The notes under the pieces: model-generated | Databases searched by the model: none | The model's input: the letters and a program-made list of their open reading frames with translations, nothing else | Told to the model about the DNA's origin: nothing | Translations under genes and position numbers: made by a program | Shown: positions 31,955-41,340 of the stretch, piece after piece | How the letters are laid out: each line of letters begins with the position of its first letter | How positions within the stretch are numbered: position 1 is the stretch's first letter | From: Craspedostauros australis | Taxonomy: Eukaryota; Bacillariophyta; Bacillariophyceae; Mastogloiales; Achnanthaceae | Direction of reading: 5' to 3' | DNA: 64,000 nucleotides | Assembly (NCBI GenBank): GCA_026770025.1 | Contig: JAMXDE010000012.1 | Location: 1-64,000, forward strand

Positions 31955-34765
31955 ATGTTCCCCATTAACGCACGGCACAACCTGCGGAGGAGCAGCACTC
32001 AGATCAACACGGCCGGCATCGCTCCTCACGATCATGATGAAAGCAACAATGGCGATGTCGATGCCATCAACGTTGCCAGCACTCACAGAGGCGCACCTGG
32101 AGGCGGTAGTGGACGAGTGCCCGTTCCGACAGCAGTCCAGATCTTCAACGTCGTTGTCGAACTGGCTGGGCAAGCAGAACCGACGGACCTGGCAGGATCC
32201 ATTGAAACGACGGAGAAGATGCCATCGATACCACCGCCCAAAAGCAACAGCAGGAGCATAAGCAGCACGAAGCAGTGGAGGCAGTACCGTCCTGCGCACA
32301 GCACCGATCTGTTGCGTCCTTTGCGTTTGGACATCGTCACAGTCTCCCAAGGTCATGATGGTCATGATGCCAACGACGACGAGGACGAGGACGATGCAAT
32401 TCGTCATTCCGCGGCAGCGACATCGACTCATGCTCGCGACACAACATGCAGATACAGCTCCTGCTGTGTCAGCCCGTCGATCAATCCGGCATGGGAACAC
32501 ATCAACGAGAGGATGGATCTGCCCGACAACTGGTGGGCTGGAGAGGCGGGCGAACATCTGTACAAGTCCATGAGGTTCAGGGTGAAGGTCATGGCGAATC
32601 TGAAGAGTCGGCTGGATCAGGAAGATCAAATCCTACGTGCAACGAGAAACTCAGACGCAATTGCAGATGTAGACACATCCATTGACAAAAATGCACGAGA
32701 GAAGGGGCAACCACCAGCATTTGATCTTCTGGATATTCCTATTCACCCATCCTTCTTGAAGACACTGGATGAGATGCCCGAATCGTTCCCACCAAATGCC
32801 TGCATCATCCATTTCACAGATAGGTCAATGAGATGCGTTCCCAGCCTGTATCATCTATTGGTGGATGAAAGTGTGACAGGTGGTGATAACTCATCATCGG
32901 GTGATGGTGCGGCGACAGATGACATGTTGAGATTCGAGGATGATGCATTCCGCACGCTGGATGATGTTGTTAAGGATGAAAAGGCAGAGGGTGAAGATGC
33001 AGATGCAGCTGCACATGCAGAAGCTCAGTCGGGAGCAACTGATCCAAACAGGGAGGAAGGCACGACTGCTCTCTCAACTGCAGGCGATGGAACCAACACC
33101 GCTGGCAATGGAGGAGGTGACAACCGCAAGCCCGAGCATGAGCATGACAAGGATCAAGAAGAGGGTGGTCATCATCGTCAGCAACAACAGAAACAGCAGC
33201 AGCAGAATGCCACAATATCTCGTTCGCAACTGCAGACACATGATGAATCGTTCACACCACAACCTTCATCCAACCCAACTTCCACTCTCGATCAACGGGC
33301 TCGCATTCATTCAGCAGACGCGATGTTGGATGCTGCGATTGCGGATGCGAATGAAGACGAAACCGCTCTCATGGCTGCCATCGCCGAGGAGGAAGCAGCC
33401 ATTGCCAAGCACCTCATCAGCATCCAAAGCAAGAAGCAGTCGGTGCAGACTCTGGTGACCAACATCAGTCGCACTGGCAAGGAATCGACGGTGGTGAAGA
33501 GAGAGGCGGAGCAGCACGCAAGGATGTTGGGCAGGGATCGAGTGAGGTGCAGGAGCCTGCAGATGAAGCTTCTATCGGATCTGCAGTCCATCTATCCAAT
33601 CCGATGTGCGGTAGGCGTGAGCAGTCAGTCGAGTATGAACGCAAAGCAAAGGCAGGCTGATGCAGTCGGAACGGAGTCGGGCACATTGATACCAAGCGGA
33701 CCGAATCATGCAAGCAGGAGCAGGTCAGCCAGTGGTGATGTTGCCGTTAATGTTGGCGTTGATTTTGATGGTCATCAACACACCAGTTCGGCTGCAAACG
33801 CAGAATCGGTAGATGTGCATCGCATGAACATGAACATGAACACGAGCATGAATACAGATGGGAATGCAAGTGCGGGCGCTGCGTACACCTCGGTTCCAAA
33901 GGCAGCAAACACAGTCTCAGACGCCTCCATGAATCAGAGTGGAAGTGAAAGGATGCCAGTCAGCCCGGTAGCAGCGTCGCGATCTGGAGCATCTACCTCC
34001 GTGTCCACGAAAAGGAACCTTCACAACGATTTCATCGATGGCGGCAATGCCACAAGTGCAAACGCAAGTATTGGGAAGACCGTGAATCATGAGGCGCATG
34101 CCCGAGATGGGCAGCTTGCAAGCCATCACCATGACGACAATGATCATGTTCATATCCATACGAGTGCCAATGAGAGTGGAGCATACATCATCCCAACCAT
34201 TCGCGGACTGAGAACGCCACCGAGATCCAATCATGCCGCCGTCGCCAACTCTGGCCGGGCCGCGTATTCGCATTCGACGGGGGTCATGGACAATGCCCAA
34301 ACGTTGGGCCAAATGCCACCTCCACCATCATCATCAGCAGCAGCAGCAGCTGCAGCTGCAGCAACAAAGAAAGCAGCAATCACAACAAAAACAGGCACCA
34401 AGTCAACAGCAACATCTACCGCAAGCACAGCTGCTGCCAGTACACCGATCTCGGATGAGGAGGCATCCGCTGCCCTTGGTTTCACATGTCACGCCATCCT
34501 CCTCGTCAGCAAGTACCTGTCGGTTCCGCTGCGGCATCGCATCATCCACAACTCGTCGCGCTCCGGCATCATGGTGGACAAAGGCACCATGCTGCCACTG
34601 TTCGTGGCGCGGTCCGTGAACCGTGACGAGCTGGACGAAGCCTTGTCGCTGCTGCACAGCAACGTGGACACGATCGCAAGCAGCCGAGGGATCAATGTGT
34701 TTGGGGATTGGCACATTCTGGAGAAGCTGAACGTGATCATCGGTCATGAACTGAGGATGTTATGA
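31955..34765 (+). CDS. UVRAG: UVRAG/Vps38-like subunit of the class III PI3-kinase complex
   Basis: A probable partner of Vps34-Vps15-Beclin in endosomal and autophagic membrane traffic. Three blocks support this. About 254-305 (DIPIHPSFLKTLDEMP then PPNACIIHFTDRSMRCVPSLYHL) looks like the end of the C2-like domain. About 461-545 is a coiled coil ending in SLQMKLLSDLQSIYPI, the typical junction of the ATG14/UVRAG family. About 832-936 is the C-terminal domain, with ALGFTCHAILLVSKYLSVPL, RHRIIHNSSRSGI and MLPLFVARS, then a helix with LDEALSLLHSNVDTIASS. At 936 aa it is longer than most family members because of Ser/Asn/His-rich low-complexity insertions (about 310-460 and 560-830). It encodes UVRAG/Vps38 or possibly ATG14; the PLRHRIIHNSSRS block favours the UVRAG side. 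Confidence 0.75.
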   Translation: MFPINARHNLRRSSTQINTAGIAPHDHDESNNGDVDAINVASTHRGAPGGGSGRVPVPTAVQIFNVVVELAGQAEPTDLAGSIETTEKMPSIPPPKSNSRSISSTKQWRQYRPAHSTDLLRPLRLDIVTVSQGHDGHDANDDEDEDDAIRHSAAATSTHARDTTCRYSSCCVSPSINPAWEHINERMDLPDNWWAGEAGEHLYKSMRFRVKVMANLKSRLDQEDQILRATRNSDAIADVDTSIDKNAREKGQPPAFDLLDIPIHPSFLKTLDEMPESFPPNACIIHFTDRSMRCVPSLYHLLVDESVTGGDNSSSGDGAATDDMLRFEDDAFRTLDDVVKDEKAEGEDADAAAHAEAQSGATDPNREEGTTALSTAGDGTNTAGNGGGDNRKPEHEHDKDQEEGGHHRQQQQKQQQQNATISRSQLQTHDESFTPQPSSNPTSTLDQRARIHSADAMLDAAIADANEDETALMAAIAEEEAAIAKHLISIQSKKQSVQTLVTNISRTGKESTVVKREAEQHARMLGRDRVRCRSLQMKLLSDLQSIYPIRCAVGVSSQSSMNAKQRQADAVGTESGTLIPSGPNHASRSRSASGDVAVNVGVDFDGHQHTSSAANAESVDVHRMNMNMNTSMNTDGNASAGAAYTSVPKAANTVSDASMNQSGSERMPVSPVAASRSGASTSVSTKRNLHNDFIDGGNATSANASIGKTVNHEAHARDGQLASHHHDDNDHVHIHTSANESGAYIIPTIRGLRTPPRSNHAAVANSGRAAYSHSTGVMDNAQTLGQMPPPPSSSAAAAAAAAATKKAAITTKTGTKSTATSTASTAAASTPISDEEASAALGFTCHAILLVSKYLSVPLRHRIIHNSSRSGIMVDKGTMLPLFVARSVNRDELDEALSLLHSNVDTIASSRGINVFGDWHILEKLNVIIGHELRML

Positions 34766-35224
34766 GTGCAGTTCGAGCACTCTAATTAGCATTACGGTGA
34801 ATTACGATGCTGGAACGATCCAAGAATAGCACAGCACAAGGTCGATTCGCTTTCATACTCGTAGACACCTCCAAAGGACGCAGCAGGTGCTGCAATAAAG
34901 CCGATGCTGCTGATTGTTTCTTTGGCATTACATTTTCCGCGATTGCCTTTCTACGCTGTTGTTACAAGTACGACGACACACCAGCTTGCCGAGACCCCAA
35001 GCTGCACCTCTTGCTCCTCTGCTGTTACGAGCATTTGCATGGGATTGGGTATCGGATTGGGCAGGCACGTTGGTACAAGTATACTCTACTCTCTTTGTTG
35101 TTTCCGTTCCGTTAAACGCCATGTGTACCATACACGTATAGTGTCATGTTATCGCAGTGCCACGAAATGCACCGATTGTCCGCATGAGCTCGCAGGCTGC
35201 TGTCGTTGCAATCTCGAGAGCCTT
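34766..35224. other. Convergent 3' spacer, no gene seen
   Basis: It lies between the stop codons of the UVRAG-like gene (+) and the carrier gene (-). It should hold both 3' ends. No repeat or RNA was recognised. Confidence 0.4.
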
Positions 35225-36486
35225 CTAAGATCTCTGTGTGTATGCATCTCTGAGCAGCTGAACGATAATGAACATGGAGACGGTGTGACCACCGCAACGC
35301 AAATAGTACGGCAGGTATCCCTTGTAGAGGCCCATGATGCCCTCCTCGGCAGCGACCTTGCGCAGAGTCTGCAATGCTCCTGTGTACGGGAGCAGTCCGG
35401 TCTTTGGATCTGGTTTCTGTGACGCCATTCTGTTCTTCGATGCCTCAAGCGGCATGGTTGCGATACTGTAAATGAGACCTGATGTCATGGCCGCCGAGAA
35501 CACGTTGGGGATGCTGTTCTTCTTCTGTCCGAGCATGTCGGCGTACATGGTCTTGAATTGATCGAGGGTGGCAACCTGGAACACACCGACCATCATGGCA
35601 CGCGCCACGAACGGGTTGGAACCTCTCCAGAAGGCGGCGAAGCCCTCCTCGCGGGCGATCCGCATCGAGGTGTCGAACACGTTCTTGTAGTTTCTGCGCT
35701 CGCTCTCTGGCAGTGTCGAATCGTTCGACATTCTCACAACGGCAACCTCCATGGGACAGGAGATGTAAGCAGCAATTCCACCGGTGATGGCTCCCACAAC
35801 AACTCTGTGGAAATGGAAAGCAAACCAAATGAGAGTGTGGCGATCATGGCATACCATGGTTTGAATATGCATGCGTAACATTACCGTTTGTGTGGATGGA
35901 CAATTCGCAACAAGAGTAGAGCGTGGTGAGAGCGAATTTGGCATTGAAATTGTTGGGTGAGCGAGTCATTCCTTACTTGAGCTGGGGCAACCGAAGGGAG
36001 ATCACCGGAGCAAGTACGATCCACCACCCTTGCACATGCGCACTTTCATGCCATCCAATTGAGATGCCTCCTTGCATACGAGTGAGTACGTGCGAGGAGG
36101 GCAAAAAAGACAGATCGGTGTCATCGACTTTCGCAGCTTGGGACTTACCGCGATGCGAAGTCGGTCTTTCCGCGGTATTCGTGGAGTATGTCACGGAATT
36201 CCTCGAACAGACCGAAGCGGGTGGATGCGTAGAAGACCTGACGCATGACACCTGCCGACAGACCATCGTAGACCGACATCAAGCCTTGCTCCTTGATCAT
36301 GGTGCCCAGGCTGAAGGTCTTGCCCTGCATGCTGGCGAGACTCGCTCGGACGGCGATGGTGTTGGCTGGATGCACGACGCACCATCCCAGCACACCTCCG
36401 AGGCCTGATGTCGCAAAGACCATAGGCTTGCTGAGGGCTGGTGCTGGAGCGGCGGTCTTTGCCGCTGGGGCGGGGGATGCCGCCAT
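35225..36486 (-). CDS. Mitochondrial carrier, 2-oxoglutarate/malate (OGC/DIC) type, two exons
   Basis: This is a mitochondrial inner-membrane exchanger of the SLC25 family. Exon 1 is 36149-36486 and exon 2 is 35225-35804. The 344-bp intron (35805-36148) has GTAAGT at the donor and CAG at the acceptor, and splitting an Arg codon there keeps the frame, giving 305 aa. Three repeats are visible. The second (CPMEVAVVRM, then ERRNYKNVFDTSMRIAREEGFAAFWRG) and third (MPLEASKNRM, then EGIMGLYKGYLPYYLR) closely follow the layout of the 2-oxoglutarate/malate carrier. The first repeat reads HPANTIAVR and lacks the acidic and basic residues of the P-x-[DE]-x-x-[KR] signature. An in-frame ATG at 36511-36513 would add nine residues. 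The dicarboxylate carrier is the main alternative. Confidence 0.85.
35805..36148 (-). other. Intron of the carrier gene
   Basis: Minus strand: the donor GTAAGT starts at 36148 and the acceptor CCACAG ends at 35805. Removing 344 bp joins two carrier-family segments in frame inside an Arg codon. Confidence 0.85.
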
Positions 36487-36832
36487 GAAGAAGTTTGGTC
36501 CGGTTGGGATCATCGTTGGTTGCACTGGTACGACTATGGCATGTACTTGGTGGTGTGACACAATGAGGAATTCGTTGTTGCTGTGTTTGTGAGGGCTGCG
36601 ACAGTTGTGGAGTGAGGCGTGTGAAGTGACGTCGGATGGCCGATTCGTTGAACTTTCCTTGTGATGACAGGTGTCAATGACCAACAACCGAAGTTGTGGT
36701 GTGCGCTCGTGCGTGGTTTTGGTGACCTTCGCTGATTTTGGTGAGTGGTTGTGAGAGGGGTTGGAAATGCAAATACGTTTTGTGGGGAAATAGATTCGTG
36801 GGCACTTACTTAGTCTCATTCAAGTTCGGTCT
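36487..36832. promoter_or_regulatory. Upstream region of the carrier gene
   Basis: This is the 5' flank of the carrier, up to the left inverted repeat of the segment at 36833-38215. No specific element was recognised. Confidence 0.35.
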
Positions 36833-36850
36833 GGGACACCCGGCAAAAAG
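36833..36850 (+). repeat. Left 18-bp terminal inverted repeat
   Basis: GGGACACCCGGCAAAAAG, an exact inverted match to 38198-38215. Confidence 0.8.
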
Positions 36851-37099
36851 CAACGGAAACGAAAATCGACTAGTACGACTAATTCGACACCCAAGAACGA
36901 TTTTGTCACTCAGACACGAGAAAGCCACATGCGACGTTTTGACATCGATGAAGAACAAGTCTTCCTTCGAAGAACTTATGGAGGCATCCTGTTGGTCCTA
37001 CTTCGGATAAACACAGCGAGGCAACGATGCAGCTCGCCGGCTTGATCGAGTCCCGTCAGTTAAGAAACCATGCAGTTCGACATTCTAAATATTTCGAAT

Positions 37100-37299
37100 G
37101 ACGGCTATTTAAATCAAATGACGGCTATTTGAATCGAGTGACGGCTATTTAAATCTAATGACGGCTATTTAAGTCGAGTCGCGGCTATTTGAATCGAATG
37201 ACGGCTATTTAAATCAAATGACGGCTATTTAAGTCGAGTCGCGGCTATTTGAATCGAGTGACGGCTATTTGAGTCGAACGGCGGCTATTTTATTCGCAG
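37100..37299 (+). repeat. Minisatellite array 1: ten 20-bp units
   Basis: The word CGGCTATT recurs every 20 bp at ten positions, from 37102 to 37282. The consensus is TGACGGCTATTTAAATCTAA. The half after CGGCTATTT varies among a few forms (AAATCWAATGA, GAATCGARTGA, AAGTCGAGTCG), so neighbouring units differ in a partly alternating pattern. The last junction is GAGTCGAACGGCGG. Confidence 0.92.
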
Positions 37300-37762
37300 T
37301 GCTTTCTACTCGTGATCCAAGTTGACAAGTTGGGAAATTAATCAAGCCAGGTAAATGCGCCTGGTCTCCCAACGAAACCACAAATTGATGGCTCTTCGCT
37401 GCTCTGTTCTGCTCTCAAAGAATCACAACAGAGACGGGTGTGCGTTTGGAGTGTTGTCATCACCGTTCAAATTTCATTGCTATCTTATAAATGTGAAGCC
37501 TTGCCAAGTCGAAAAATTGAATGTTAGGGAAGCCAATGCAAGATGGACTAGACACCTTCATCGCAGCGTTGAACTTCGCATGAGTGTTGATGAGCGTTGA
37601 CCGATTGCCAAGGTTGAGCTTCCTGTGTTGCTTGGTGTGGGTGAGCGGTGGTTGATGGCCGGCTGTTGCGTTTTGTGGGGTGTGAGGGAGTGATCTAATT
37701 ACTAAAATAGTGGTGGAGACGTATCCCGTGAAGGCAACAGATGACTAACTAAATAAGTCGAA
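37300..37762. other. Unique spacer between the two arrays
   Basis: No convincing gene is seen. An 81-codon frame at 37355-37600 (+) lacks recognisable features and is not supported. Confidence 0.5.
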
Positions 37763-37962
37763 TGACGGCTATTAAAATCTAATGACGGCTATTTGAGTCG
37801 AGTGACGGCTATTTAAATCTAATGACGGCTATTTGAGTCGAGTGACGGCTATTTAAATAAAATGACGGCTATTTGAGTCGAATGACGGCTATTTAAATCT
37901 AATGACGGCTATTTGAGTCGAGTGACGGCTATTTGAGTCGAACGACGGCTATTAAAATCATG
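37763..37962 (+). repeat. Minisatellite array 2: ten 20-bp units
   Basis: There are ten copies of the same 20-bp unit at constant spacing (GACGGCTATT at 37764, 37784 and on to 37944). Two unit types, AAATCTAA and GAGTCGAG, alternate almost strictly, giving a 40-bp higher-order period. The last junction, GAGTCGAACGACGG, matches the last junction of array 1. Confidence 0.92.
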
Positions 37963-38197
37963 GGTTTGGTTGTTGCACGACTTCTCGGGATTAAATCACG
38001 AGGCTGTGCTTCAGGGTCATTGTCGGAGTTTCTCCATGATTCTCCCAACAGTGAAACTCGAAGCTATGACTCACGAAGAGTTCCTGAGAACAACAATATG
38101 AGTCGAGAGCATTCTTTTCGCGGGAATATTTGTCATCGCCATTACAACAAGTTTTAATTGGCTGGGCCAGTCATCTCCAATATCGACTAATTCGACC

Positions 38198-38215
38198 CTT
38201 TTTGCCGGGTGTCCC
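38198..38215 (-). repeat. Right 18-bp terminal inverted repeat
   Basis: The exact reverse complement of 36833-36850. Confidence 0.8.
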
Positions 38216-38622
38216 TGTTGTGCAAAAACATGCCAAAACACGATCGTGGTTTGCAAACGCGAAGCAATCGAATCGTATGGCACGTACTACTCCACGAGGA
38301 AGGTAGAGCGGTGCTCTCTCCAAAGGCAGCATCAAAGTCTGATATGCAAGGGTTAGAGCTGCAGCATCGTATCGTAGTGGACTGATGCGTGCTATCAGAC
38401 ATTCCATATCACGATACGAGTATGATTGATAGGACAACAGCACATGCCTTGGGAAAAGTGTCGAAATGTCAGCCTAGCTTTGTTTCACGGTCGTTTCTTG
38501 TTTGATGCACACCTCCACGATGAATCATCGGCCCACTCACACGTACCATACGACCATGGTGCGTACGTGCGCACTTGCCTACCCAGCGATCAGTTTTCTC
38601 GACTAATACTTCTGTCAGACTC
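38216..38622. other. Downstream flank of the COQ8-like gene, no gene seen
   Basis: This lies between the right inverted repeat and the COQ8-like stop codon. Nothing further was recognised. Confidence 0.35.
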
Positions 38623-40641
38623 TTACTGCTGCATTGGATGAGGCAACCCATCTTCGAAGTTGTGGTTGGCAACAATGTCCTCCAACAAGTCACGGCTTCT
38701 CACGATCGCGCCTAGCTTGATGCACAGCATGTACGCTCCCGCCAGTTTGCGATGCAGCGTGTACACCTCTTCCGGCGGCGGCGTCAGCCTGTGTTTCAGG
38801 AATGTGGACATGTTGCCTCGCATGCGGCTGCTGATCTTGGAACCGCGAAAGTCGAAGGGTTCATCGGACCAGAACGGTTCGCCCACCGTGAATCCAGACT
38901 GCTTGTGCGCCTCCATCATTTCTTCATTTTCGTCACCCGTGAGGAATCCCAGCCTCTGCGACATATCCATCAACGTATCCTCATCGCGGTTAGCATTGGC
39001 CCAAACGATGCGGAGGTACCCATCCACGAAATCCTTGCCGTATGACCGCGTTGCACCGAAGTCAATCAACGACGTCTGTCTGGTTGCGGGATCGTACAGG
39101 AAGTTGCCCCAGTTGGGGTCCGTCTGCATCAACCTCCATTCGAAGAGCTCCTTCATCGTGAGGTACAGGATGGTGCGGCCGATGCGGTTGCGTTCGTCCT
39201 GATCCATCTGCGTCACTCTGTCGATGGTGCCGCCGGCAACAAATTCAGTCGTCAGCACCTCGTCGAGGGTGTGGCTAGCAAAGACCTCGGGGACACGAAA
39301 GTTTTCCCGTTGCAGCACCGGGTCGTTCCGCACCAGCTCCCTCATCTTGTTCTGATTGGCCATCTCGTTGAGGTAGTTGCACTCCACCTTGAGTTCGTCC
39401 CTGCCAACGCGGATTACATTCTCAATAAACAAACCTTTCGGTACCATGCCGCTCAACGAAACGAGCATGGTGAGGTTGCGCAGATCCGATTCGATGGATT
39501 GCGCCACGCCCGGATACTGCACCTTCACGACCACGTTGCGCAGGTTGCCGTCGTCATCATGGATCGTCGCACGATGCACCTGACCGATCGATGCTGCCGC
39601 GATCGGGATTTCCTCGAAGGATTCGAACATGTCGCGCCAATCTGGTCCCAGCGTCGATTCGAGCTGCTGGAATAGCTGGCTCTTGGGTATCGAATCTGCC
39701 CCCTGTCGCACCTGCTTCAACGCCTTCGTCAGGGCGGGTGGGAGCAGCGATTCATCTTGAATGGAGAGCATCTGGCCCAGTTTGAGCGCGGCGCCTCTCA
39801 TGCGACAGAGCGTTGCCGCAAGGCGATCCGAGTTGGCATCATTCGCCACGATGGAGCCAGAGGATCCCGATGACGATGAACTTCCGGTGAAGACTCTTGA
39901 TGCGACTTCGGATGCACTGCCCATTGCCAAACCGAAACCCAGCGATGCGAAGCCAAAGGCTCGCGATATCCGAGATGATGGGATCGCCTCTCCTTCCTTC
40001 AGTTTTGGCGGGAGCAAAGTTGCATCACCTTCATTCGACGTGCTTTCATTCCGGAGGTTGCTCTGGATGTCGCGGCTCGCAGCGGCTGTAGATCCACTCG
40101 TGCCATCTTGTCTTGACTTTGATTTTGATCCCAGAGCAGCGGCATCAATGGTATCGGTGCTGCTTGATCCCAACGATGAATTCATCGCCTCGCTTGTGGT
40201 TGCACTCGCCTGCTGGGCATGGATGAGATACAAGTTGGTTTGGTCTTCGGGGATGGTGTTTGTAGTCTGTGGAATGTTGGATGAGGCAGCTGCATCTTTT
40301 TCGAATGGAGTTGCATGAACACTCGCGCTCGTTCCATTCGCATCGATGGTCGATTCGACTGGATGCAGCTGCGACTCGTACGGGTTGGGACCTGTGCGCG
40401 TGAAGGACGTCTCCATGTTGACCTTGTTGATCTCCTGCGCCAGGTTGAAGACCAGGTCCTGTGCGTTGGCATCGATCTTGGATGACACGTCCATGCCATG
40501 CTTCGTGGCCCGTTCGAAGATCACCGATGTCTCTGCACCAGCCTGCCTTCCAGCCGCTGACGCGACCAGCCTGGCACCTGACAGGATCCTCGATAGTGAT
40601 GCTGCACTTGATGTCATGCTTGAGTTGGCCCGTTTCTTCAA
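38623..40641 (-). CDS. COQ8: ABC1/ADCK-family atypical kinase (COQ8-like)
   Basis: The product is a 672-aa protein kinase-like ATPase of the UbiB/COQ8 family, which in mitochondria supports coenzyme Q biosynthesis. Family signatures are complete: the KxGQ motif (KLGQ, 287-290), the Ala-rich nucleotide loop (AAASIGQVHRA, about 347), the VAVK-type lysine (VVVKVQYPG, about 372), the catalytic-loop DPNWGNF (from 508) and the metal-binding DFG (527). The N terminus (SLSRILSGARLVASAAGRQ) is basic, Ser/Ala-rich and lacks acidic residues, as in a mitochondrial presequence. A long Ser/Thr/Asn-rich stretch (about 90-240) separates it from the kinase part. COQ8/ADCK3 is favoured over other ADCK members by the DPNWGNF-type loop and the KxGQ helix. 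No intron is seen. Confidence 0.88.
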   Translation of the reverse strand: MKKRANSSMTSSAASLSRILSGARLVASAAGRQAGAETSVIFERATKHGMDVSSKIDANAQDLVFNLAQEINKVNMETSFTRTGPNPYESQLHPVESTIDANGTSASVHATPFEKDAAASSNIPQTTNTIPEDQTNLYLIHAQQASATTSEAMNSSLGSSSTDTIDAAALGSKSKSRQDGTSGSTAAASRDIQSNLRNESTSNEGDATLLPPKLKEGEAIPSSRISRAFGFASLGFGLAMGSASEVASRVFTGSSSSSGSSGSIVANDANSDRLAATLCRMRGAALKLGQMLSIQDESLLPPALTKALKQVRQGADSIPKSQLFQQLESTLGPDWRDMFESFEEIPIAAASIGQVHRATIHDDDGNLRNVVVKVQYPGVAQSIESDLRNLTMLVSLSGMVPKGLFIENVIRVGRDELKVECNYLNEMANQNKMRELVRNDPVLQRENFRVPEVFASHTLDEVLTTEFVAGGTIDRVTQMDQDERNRIGRTILYLTMKELFEWRLMQTDPNWGNFLYDPATRQTSLIDFGATRSYGKDFVDGYLRIVWANANRDEDTLMDMSQRLGFLTGDENEEMMEAHKQSGFTVGEPFWSDEPFDFRGSKISSRMRGNMSTFLKHRLTPPPEEVYTLHRKLAGAYMLCIKLGAIVRSRDLLEDIVANHNFEDGLPHPMQQ

Positions 40642-41340
40642 TTGATGCTTCGTATCCCTTTGTGCTGATTGCGATGGCGATTTTCACAACAGCAGAACAG
40701 ATTATGATGGAGTATCAGGTTCGATGCAGTGCAAATGCTGAGCGCAATCCAATCCGATTGAGTGTGGCCTCCTGTCCTTGGCGTGAGTTGGTCGGCACGT
40801 TTGGGTTGTTCGCATTGCTCTCGTCTCCACCTTTGACGAGAGGAGACGAAGGATGAGTTGGCGCAAAGCACATGCATGACTCACAATCGCAGCAATTCAC
40901 GAACCATCCACTCACAAGAACGAACAAGAACCGAGAACAGCCCATGAGCAACACACATGTCTAACGCTTCCAGCATAGACTTGGTCAGGTGCAAGAGAAG
41001 CAGATGGAAGCACTCGGCTCCAATCTATCACTCGTATTAGTACATATAGAGTACGAGGATTATTGTTTGAATAGAGAGCATGTTGGTGATTTAAAACGGA
41101 GACAAGAATGTCATTCATAGTAATCGTAAGGCGATACTGTTGTGATGGGCAACGGTCGCCCTCGAAGCCATTCTATTTTTGTATCACTGCATCTGTGGAA
41201 TGCAATGCGTGTCTCCACCTATTACACGAGTATCGCCAGTATCATCATGTTCCAGCCATAACCCTTCGTGTTTCCCAACACACATTCATTGTGGAGTACC
41301 ATCCAAGTGTTTACCTATGGTACTCTGCTCAACGCGTGCT
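40642..41340. other. Spacer between the COQ8-like and MED17-like genes
   Basis: Upstream region of the COQ8-like gene and 3' flank of the MED17-like gene, both on the minus strand. No repeat, RNA or credible frame was recognised. Confidence 0.4.

Larger units (their letters stand above)
36833..38215. mobile_element. TIR-bounded 1383-bp segment with twin minisatellites (non-autonomous DNA element candidate)
   Basis: The ends are an 18-bp perfect inverted repeat: GGGACACCCGGCAAAAAG at 36833-36850 and its complement at 38198-38215. A 13-bp word CGACTAATTCGAC lies just inside both ends (36876-36888 and 38184-38196) in the same orientation. Inside are two arrays of a 20-bp unit, each with ten copies, separated by about 460 bp of unique sequence. 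No transposase or other credible frame is present. No matching target duplication is seen beside the inverted repeats, so a transposon origin is plausible but unproven. Confidence 0.5.

Noticed and set aside
37355-37600. 81-codon frame between the minisatellite arrays as a cargo gene
   Set aside because: No domain, signal or homologue recognised, and length is within chance expectation.
37100-37962. CRISPR-like appearance of the 20-bp arrays
   Set aside because: The units are contiguous with no unique spacers, and the genome is eukaryotic. It is a minisatellite.
36825-38223. Assigning the TIR segment to hAT (CAGGG-like right end) or to PIF/Harbinger or piggyBac
   Set aside because: Neither 8-, 4-, 3- nor 2-base flanking duplications match on the two sides, and only one end reads CAGGG. 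The superfamily was left open.
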